Below are positions 58,712 to 64,000 of a stretch of 64,000 nt of DNA, one piece after another; position 1 is the stretch's first letter; each line of letters begins with the position of its first letter. Both the position numbers and the translations under genes were made by a program. The DNA comes from Melaminivora jejuensis (lineage in GTDB: Bacteria > Pseudomonadota > Gammaproteobacteria > Burkholderiales > Burkholderiaceae_C), in assembly GCF_017811175.1 (NCBI RefSeq), contig NZ_JACWIJ010000002.1, positions 3,641,903-3,705,902 of the forward strand, given 5' to 3'. Under the pieces are notes generated by a model that was not told where the DNA came from, searched no databases, and saw only the letters and a list, made by a program, of their open reading frames with translations.

Positions 58712-59644
58712 ATGACTGCCACTCTGCGCTCCACCCGGCTGCCGCTGTCCCTGCTGCTGGCTCCTTGCCCTGACGATCCCGCACCGCTGGTGCTCTACCA
58801 CGGGCGCTGCGCCGACGGCTTTGCCGCCGCGCTGGCGGCCTGGCGCTTCTATGGCGGGCGCGCCGAGTGCGTCGGCCTGACGCATGGCCAGGTGCAGTCG
58901 CTGCAGGATTTGCCGCCACTGGCCGGTCGCTTTGTCTATGTGCTGGACTTTGCCTTTGGCCCCGAACTGCTGGCTGCCATAGCCGCCCAGGCGGCGCGGC
59001 TGGTGCTGCTGGATCACCACAAGAGTGCCGCCGAGCAGTTGGCCGGCTTCGAGTGCCGCTGCGGCGCCGTGCATTTCGACATGGACAAGTCCGGTGCGCG
59101 CCTGGCCTGGGACTACTTTTTTCCCGAACAGCCCCTGCCCGATCTGGTGCGCTTCGTCGAGGATCGCGACCTGTGGCACTGGCGCCATGAGCAGACGGCG
59201 GGCTTCGTCGCCGCGCTCGATCTGGAACCGTTCGACTTTGCGCGCTGGAGCGAGATCGCCGATTTCTCTGCCCGGCAGGTGCAGGACTTCGTGGCGCGCG
59301 GGCGGGCCATGGACGAGAAATTCCGCCACTTGGCGCAGGACGTGGCACGCGCCGCCCAGCCGCTGGTCTTCAACGGCCAGGCCGGCCTGATGGTCAATGC
59401 GCCGGGGGCCTTCCACAGTCTGGTGGGCGAGATCGTCTCGCAGCGCAGCGGCAGCTTTGCCCTGATGTGGACGGTGGCCGAGGACGGTCAGGTCAAGGTC
59501 GGCCTGCGTTCGCAGCGCGGCTACGACTGCTCGCCGTTGGCGGTGAGCATGGGCGGCGGCGGCCACGCCCAGGCCTGCGGCTTTCGCCTGCCTGCGGCGC
59601 GCCTGCCGGAGCTGCTGTCCGGGCGTTTTCAGGCGGTTTCATGA
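58712..59644 (+). CDS. DHH-family phosphoesterase
   Basis: 310 residues from the ATG at 58712. DHH/DHHA1 architecture: LVLYHGRCADGFAAALAAW, LLDHHKSAAEQLAG (DHH metal motif), FVEDRDLWHWRH, and C-terminal SMGGGGHAQACGFRL of the DHHA1 substrate domain. Related enzymes degrade short oligonucleotides or cyclic-dinucleotide products, but this sub-group (short, GRCADG motif) is poorly defined. An inverted repeat abuts its start. Confidence 0.88.
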   Translation: MTATLRSTRLPLSLLLAPCPDDPAPLVLYHGRCADGFAAALAAWRFYGGRAECVGLTHGQVQSLQDLPPLAGRFVYVLDFAFGPELLAAIAAQAARLVLLDHHKSAAEQLAGFECRCGAVHFDMDKSGARLAWDYFFPEQPLPDLVRFVEDRDLWHWRHEQTAGFVAALDLEPFDFARWSEIADFSARQVQDFVARGRAMDEKFRHLAQDVARAAQPLVFNGQAGLMVNAPGAFHSLVGEIVSQRSGSFALMWTVAEDGQVKVGLRSQRGYDCSPLAVSMGGGGHAQACGFRLPAARLPELLSGRFQAVS

Positions 59645-59646
59645 GT

Positions 59647-59702
59647 GAAAAAGCACTCAAACCCTTGCCAGGAAAGCGTAAGCAGCTATCATTTTTGATA
59701 AG
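59647..59702 (+). repeat. Dispersed repeat family A, copy between DHH gene and ddh
   Basis: GCACTCAAACCCTTGCCAGG then AAAGCGTAAGCAGCTATCAT and TTTTGATA. Confidence 0.84.
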
Positions 59703-59766
59703 AAAAATCGTCCCTTCATAGTCTCTTGTCCGTTTCTTGCTTCCCTTCCACTGAAAGACATCCACC

Positions 59767-60768
59767 ATGGATCAGCACCCCAGCACGCAACCCATCCGCA
59801 TCGGCATCGTCGGCTACGGCAATCTGGGCCGTGGCGTCGAGGCGGCGATTGCCCGCAACCCCGACATGCGCGTGGCCGGCATCTACACCCGGCGCGCGCC
59901 GGCGCAACTGAAAGTCCAGGGCGCGGACGTGCCCGTGCATCACATGGACGAGCTGGCCGGCCACCAGGGCCAGCTCGATGTGCTGATCCTGTGCGGCGGC
60001 TCCAAGGACGACCTGCCCGAGCAAAGCCCGCAGCTGGCGGCGCGCTTCAACCTGGTGGACAGCTTCGACACCCATGCGCGCATCCCCGAGCACTTTGCCG
60101 CCGTCGATGCCGCCGCGCGCGCTGGCCAGACCACGGCGCTGATCTCCGCCGGCTGGGATCCGGGCATGTTCTCGCTCAACCGCCTAATGGGCGAGGCGCT
60201 GCTGCCCGAGGGCGCCACCTACACCTTCTGGGGCAAGGGCCTGAGCCAGGGCCACTCGGACGCCATCCGCCGCGTGCCTGGAGTGGCCGGCGGCGTGCAA
60301 TACACCATTCCCATCGAGGCGGCGGTGCAGCAGGTGCGCAGCGGCACGCGGCCCGAGCTGACCACGCGCGAAAAGCACCGCCGCGAGTGCTTCGTCGTGC
60401 TCGCTGATGGGGCCGACGCCGAGGCCGTGCGCCGCCAGATCGTCGAGATGCCGCACTACTTCGACCAATACGACACCACGGTGAACTTCATCAGCGCCGA
60501 GGAGTTGGCGCGCGAGCATTCGACCATGCCGCACGGCGGCTTCGTGATCCGCAGCGGCAACACCTCGGACGGCGTGCAGCAGGTCATCGAGTACGGCCTG
60601 ACGCTGGGCAGCAACCCGGAGTTCACGGCCAGCGTGCTGGTGGCCTATGCGCGCGCCGTACACCGGCTGCACGCCGCCGGCCAGCACGGCTGCAAGACGG
60701 TGTTCGACGTGCCCCCGGGCCTGCTGTCGCCGCGCAGCGCAGCCGAGCTGCGCGCCGATTTGCTCTGA
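59767..60768 (+). CDS. ddh: meso-Diaminopimelate D-dehydrogenase
   Basis: 333 residues from the ATG at 59767. NADPH-dependent enzyme that interconverts meso-diaminopimelate and tetrahydrodipicolinate. Rossmann motif RIGIVGYGNLGRGVEAAI, LCGGSKDDLPEQSPQLAARF, FDTHARIPEHF, SAGWDPGMFSLNRLMGEA, and GHSDAIRRVPGVAGGVQYT are conserved Ddh blocks. The length is typical. It allows a one-step aminating route to meso-DAP in place of the acyl-DAP branches. Confidence 0.93.
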   Translation: MDQHPSTQPIRIGIVGYGNLGRGVEAAIARNPDMRVAGIYTRRAPAQLKVQGADVPVHHMDELAGHQGQLDVLILCGGSKDDLPEQSPQLAARFNLVDSFDTHARIPEHFAAVDAAARAGQTTALISAGWDPGMFSLNRLMGEALLPEGATYTFWGKGLSQGHSDAIRRVPGVAGGVQYTIPIEAAVQQVRSGTRPELTTREKHRRECFVVLADGADAEAVRRQIVEMPHYFDQYDTTVNFISAEELAREHSTMPHGGFVIRSGNTSDGVQQVIEYGLTLGSNPEFTASVLVAYARAVHRLHAAGQHGCKTVFDVPPGLLSPRSAAELRADLL

Positions 60769-60835
60769 GCGCGCCATTGCCTGGGGAAGGGTGAGCGATG
60801 AGTGTTTTGCATGAAAACCCGCCCGACGCCCAACG

Positions 60836-61267
60836 CTACCGCTTGGCCGGGTAGCGGCGCCGGTAGTCCCACGGCGCCATGGGCCTGGCCTGCGACCACA
60901 GGCCGATCCGCGCAGCCTGGGCGCGCGCCTGCAGGGCGGCCAGATCGCGGTATTGCGCCGGCTGGCGCGTGGACAGCCAGGCCAGGCCGGCGGCGACCTG
61001 CGCTGTGGCCACGTCCTGCCCGGCGCAGCGCACCCGCGCCAGGTGCCGGCCATAGGCGTCGCGCCCCAGGGTATGGAGTTCAGCGCGCTGGCGAAAGCAC
61101 AGGCGCTTCAGGTTCTCGCGCGCCTGTCGGCCAAAGGCCTGGCGCAGCTCCGGCGCATCGATGGCGACGATGCGCACGCGCTCGGGGCGGCGCGCGGCGC
61201 AGCGCACCGTGAGGGTGTCGCCATCGCTCACGGCGATGACCAGGCACAGCAGGGCGGCGGTGGACAT
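60836..61267 (-). CDS. Staphylococcal-nuclease-like (thermonuclease) protein
   Basis: 143 residues from the ATG at 61267; upstream in-frame ATGs at 61357 and 61321 could give up to 173. SNase fold: VIAVSDGDTLTVRC, ERVRIVAIDAPELRQAFG (active-site Arg/Asp/Glu), LGRDAYGRHLARVRC and AGLAWLSTR. The N-terminus is only weakly hydrophobic, so export is uncertain. It faces the convergent ddh gene. Confidence 0.86.
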   Translation of the reverse strand: MSTAALLCLVIAVSDGDTLTVRCAARRPERVRIVAIDAPELRQAFGRQARENLKRLCFRQRAELHTLGRDAYGRHLARVRCAGQDVATAQVAAGLAWLSTRQPAQYRDLAALQARAQAARIGLWSQARPMAPWDYRRRYPAKR

Positions 61268-61537
61268 GTGAGGAAGTGGTGGTGCGTCCGGCGGTTTTGC
61301 GTCCGGCGTCTTGCGCGCCATGCAGGCGCACAGCGCGGATGCTGCCGGCAGCGGCACTGCGGATTGTGCGGCCTGATAATCCGCGCTTGCCTGGCTGCAG
61401 CGGCTCCGGCACCAGTCCCCGGCGCCGGCTGCACGCGCCCTTGCCAGGCTGGGCGCTGCCGTCCAGTTGCTGTCATGCGTGCCCGGGCGTTTTTTCCCGG
61501 GCGTGTCTTTTCTCCCCTCCCAAGCTCGTCTGCCCCC

Positions 61538-62413
61538 GTGATCAAAGGTCTGGCCGCGTCCATCGCGGCATCCGTGCTGTTTGGCGCCATGTACTACGTG
61601 GCGCCTTTTCTTGCGCCGCTCGACGGCGAGCAGATTTTTGGCTGGCGCGTGCTGGCCACGCTACCCTTCACCACGCGCTGCTGCTGGGCCTGCGCCAGTG
61701 GTCGCGCGTGCGCCTGCTAGCGCTGCGCGTGCGCCGCCAGCCGCTGCTGGCGCTGGGCCTGCTGGCCAGCGCCGCCATGCTGGGCGTGCAGCTGTGGCTG
61801 TTCCTGTGGGCGCCGCTGCACGGGCGGGCGCTGCCGGTGTCGCTGGGCTATTTTTTGCTGCCGCTGGTCATGGTGCTGGCCGGGCGGCTGCTGTTTGCCG
61901 AGCGGCTGTCGGCCTTGCAGTGGACGGCAGCAGCCCTGGCCGGCGCTGGCGTGGCGCACGAGGTGCTGCGCGCCAGCGGCATGCCTGGGAGACCTGGCTG
62001 GTCGCCCTGGCTACACGCTGTATTTCGTCATGCGCCGGTGGCTGCGCACCGACCACCTGGGCGGGCACTGGCTGGACATGCTGCTGCTGGCTCCGGCGGC
62101 GCTGTGGTTCGTGCTGCGTGCGCCGGCCTCCACTGCGCTGGTGGCCGCCAATGTCCACCTGTGGGCATGGTGCCGGTGCTGGCCTGGTCAGCGCCGTGCG
62201 CTGGCGCTGTACATGGCGGCGGCGCGCATGTTGCCGTTGGCGCTGTTCGGCCTGCTCAGCTATGTCGAGCCGGTGCTGCTGGCCCTGGTGGCGCTGGCGC
62301 TGGGCGAGAGCATCGCGCCGGCGCAGTGGCCTACCTACGGCCCGATCTTTGCGGCCGTGGCACTGCTGGTGCTCGACGGCGCGCTGCAGTTGCGCCGGGT
62401 GCGGCTGCGCTGA
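61538..62413 (+). CDS. EamA/RarD-like transporter, broken by several frameshifts
   Basis: Ten-helix drug/metabolite-type permease. Pieces in order: GTG start at 61538 with [40 protein letters not shown]; a break at about 61675; [20 protein letters not shown] and [20 protein letters not shown]; breaks at about 61985-62010; [20 protein letters not shown]; a break near 62165-62200; then [20 protein letters not shown] and [15 protein letters not shown] to the stop at 62413. RarD features (GYFLLPL, RLLF) are clear. At least four single-base losses; the gene was probably intact. Confidence 0.75.
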
Positions 62414-62421
62414 AGGCTGGC

Positions 62422-63039
62422 CGGGGCAGCGCGGTGGCAGGGGCGCATCGGCCCAGCGGCCCGGCTCCAGGCCGTCCAGGCGGTAGGGGCCGATGGCCAC
62501 GCGCACCAGGCGCAGCGTCGGGTGGCCGACGGCGGCGCTCATGCGCCGCACCTGGCGGTTGCGCCCTTCGTGGATGGTGAGCTCGATCCAGCAGTCGGGG
62601 ATGCTCTGGCGCACGCGGATGGGCGGCTCGCGCGCGCAGGGCCGGGGGTGGCTCCAGCCGGCGCGCCTGGCCGGCAGGGTGGGGCCGTCATTCAATTGCA
62701 CGCCGGCGCGCAGCTGCTGCAGTGCCGCCTCGTCGGGCAGGCCCTCGACCTGCACCCAGTAGGTCTTGGCCATCCTGTGGCGCGGGTCGCTGATGCGCGC
62801 CTGCAGCCGCCATCGTCGGTCAGCAGCAGCAGGCCTTCGCTGTCGGCGTCCAGCCGCCCGGCCACGTGTACGCGCGGCACGTCGATGAAGTCCTTCAGCC
62901 CGCGCCAGCGCCCTTCGGCGGTGAACTGGCTGAGCACGCCCCAGGGCTTGTGAAAGCGCAACAGGCGGGGTGGGGAGGGGAGGTCATGCAGAAAAACCCA
63001 AAAAGACAAGGATGCCGGCGCCAACATGCGCCAGCGCAT
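62422..63039 (-). CDS. RsuA/RluE-type 23S/16S rRNA pseudouridine synthase (frameshifted)
   Basis: From the ATG at 63039: [20 protein letters not shown], the catalytic Asp motif [19 protein letters not shown], a break at about 62815 (one base missing), then [40 protein letters not shown] and [18 protein letters not shown]. This small RluE-like form has no S4 domain. The stop cannot be placed: the frame runs on into the convergent transporter gene, so another error near 62410-62450 is likely. The end coordinate is approximate. Confidence 0.8.
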
Positions 63040-63341
63040 GTCCAGGTTATGCGCTCAAGTGATGACTTCATGCGCGTCCTGTGCATTGGGTCATAATCGC
63101 GCCCATGCCCTGTGCAGCCGTGCCCATCGCGCACTACGCCGACAGGGCATTTTCACAGGTGCTGGAGCGCGCACACCGCGCCGTCAGTCCCGTGCGCAGC
63201 CCCGGCAGCGCCCAAGAGGCGCACGCCTGCTGCCATGCCTGAAACATTTTCCGCTGGCGTCCGCTGGCGCCCGGCCCCCTGGCTAGTGGCGCAGCGGCCC
63301 GGCTTGCCGCTTCATCATCTTCAACCGCTGAATTTTCGACC
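63040..63341. other. 302-base intergenic region upstream of aspA
   Basis: No convincing gene. TCATAAT at about 63089 could be a -10 element for aspA, but no good -35 is evident. Confidence 0.4.
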
Positions 63342-64000
63342 ATGCGCCAAGAACAGGACTTCCTCGGCTCCAAGACCATCCCGCCCGACGCCTACTGGGC
63401 GTACACACGGCGCGCGCCGTGGAGAACTTCCCCATCACTGGCCACAGCGTGGCGCAGATGCCCGAGCTGATCCGCGCCTTCGCCTTCGTCAAGAAGGCCG
63501 CCGCCCAGGCCAACTTGCAACTGGGCGCACTGAACCAGCAGCAGGCCGACGCCATCTCGCGCGCCTGCGACGACCTGATCGCCGGCCAGCTGCACGAGCA
63601 GTTCGTGACCGACGTGATCCAGGCGGTGCCGGCACCTCGACCAACATGAACGCCAACGAGGTCATCGCCAACCGCGCGCTGGAGCATCTGGGCCTGGAGC
63701 GTGGCCGCTACGACGTGATCCACCCCAACGACCACGTCAACGCCTCGCAAAGCACCAACGACACCTATCCGACGGCGGTCAAGATGGCCACCTGGTTCGG
63801 CATCCAGACGCTGCTGGCGTCGCTGGCCAGCCTGCGCGCGCCTTCGAGGCCAAGGCGCGCGAGTTCGCCCCCATCCTGAAGATCGCCCGCACCCAGTTGC
63901 AGGATGCCGTGCCCATGACGCTGGGCCAGGAGTCGAGGCTTTCGCCAGCATGATTGCCGACGATGAGCGCCGCCTGCGCGATTCGGCCAGCCTGATGTGC
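63342..64000 (+). CDS. aspA: Aspartate ammonia-lyase (partial, four frameshifts)
   Basis: Fumarase/aspartase superfamily, truncated by the window end. From the ATG at 63342: [18 protein letters not shown], then [80 protein letters not shown] and [12 protein letters not shown]. One base appears lost at about 63397, 63625, 63840 and 63933. [11 protein letters not shown] and the lack of a GSGTQTN motif favour aspartase over fumarase C. Deaminates aspartate to fumarate. Confidence 0.88.

Noticed and set aside
63105..63242. 45-codon frame upstream of aspA
   Set aside because: No family resemblance, and it looks like a chance opening in the leader; too weak to annotate.

Overview
The window is a high-GC chromosomal segment of a betaproteobacterium, most likely family Comamonadaceae (Acidovorax/Alicycliphilus/Melaminivora-like). 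The family call rests on the two trimeric-type porins, the zwf-hexR / tal-pgi arrangement, and dense short dispersed repeats of a kind I associate with that family. No rRNA, tRNA, CRISPR array, insertion sequence or phage was seen.

Layout. 1-10703: type II secretion locus; gspG-H-I-J-K-L-M-N-D-E run leftwards (gspE is cut by the window edge) and gspC diverges rightwards. 10868-13934: an adenosine-deaminase-like lipoprotein facing cobS-cobC. 14004-16321: ilvA with an upstream terminator-like leader, and an OsmC-like protein. 16557-19022: two porins. 19276-26474: a peptide-type ABC transporter operon (binding protein, permease, M20 amidohydrolase, permease, two ATPases). 26488-29274: a 5'-nucleotidase-like lipoprotein and a PEBP-family protein. 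29318-34392: central sugar metabolism, zwf-hexR leftwards and tal-pgi rightwards. 34599-36750: groES-groEL with a perfect CIRCE operator. 36874-44489: a branched-chain-amino-acid-type ABC operon (binding protein-livG-livF-livH-livM-hydrolase) with a sigma-54-type promoter, next to a PAS/AAA+/Fis sigma-54 activator. 44586-47374: NadM-Nudix enzyme and an AAA-ATPase/PD-(D/E)XK protein. 47991-51296: SDR, hotdog thioesterase, medium-chain reductase and second SDR. 51609-53602: a calpain-like cysteine protease. 53671 to the right end: YlqF-type GTPase, a badly frameshifted unknown gene, TruC, a DHH phosphoesterase, meso-diaminopimelate dehydrogenase, a nuclease, an EamA/RarD-like transporter, an RsuA/RluE pseudouridine synthase and partial aspA.

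Two patterns cross all regions. First, three short repeat families are scattered through intergenic DNA and also lie in frame inside genes (gspD signal peptide, cobC, pgi, an ABC ATPase, probably gspK and gspN). Second, at least 20 single-base frameshifts break otherwise well-conserved genes. Wherever the reading frame can be resolved, nearly all need one base added back, which points to consensus-sequence errors rather than gene decay; four lie in the last 660 bases alone.

The strongest regulatory readings are the CIRCE/heat-shock promoter at groES and a -24/-12 promoter for the liv-type operon. Repeated GTTGTGCG motifs lie both at that promoter and upstream of the sigma-54 activator gene.
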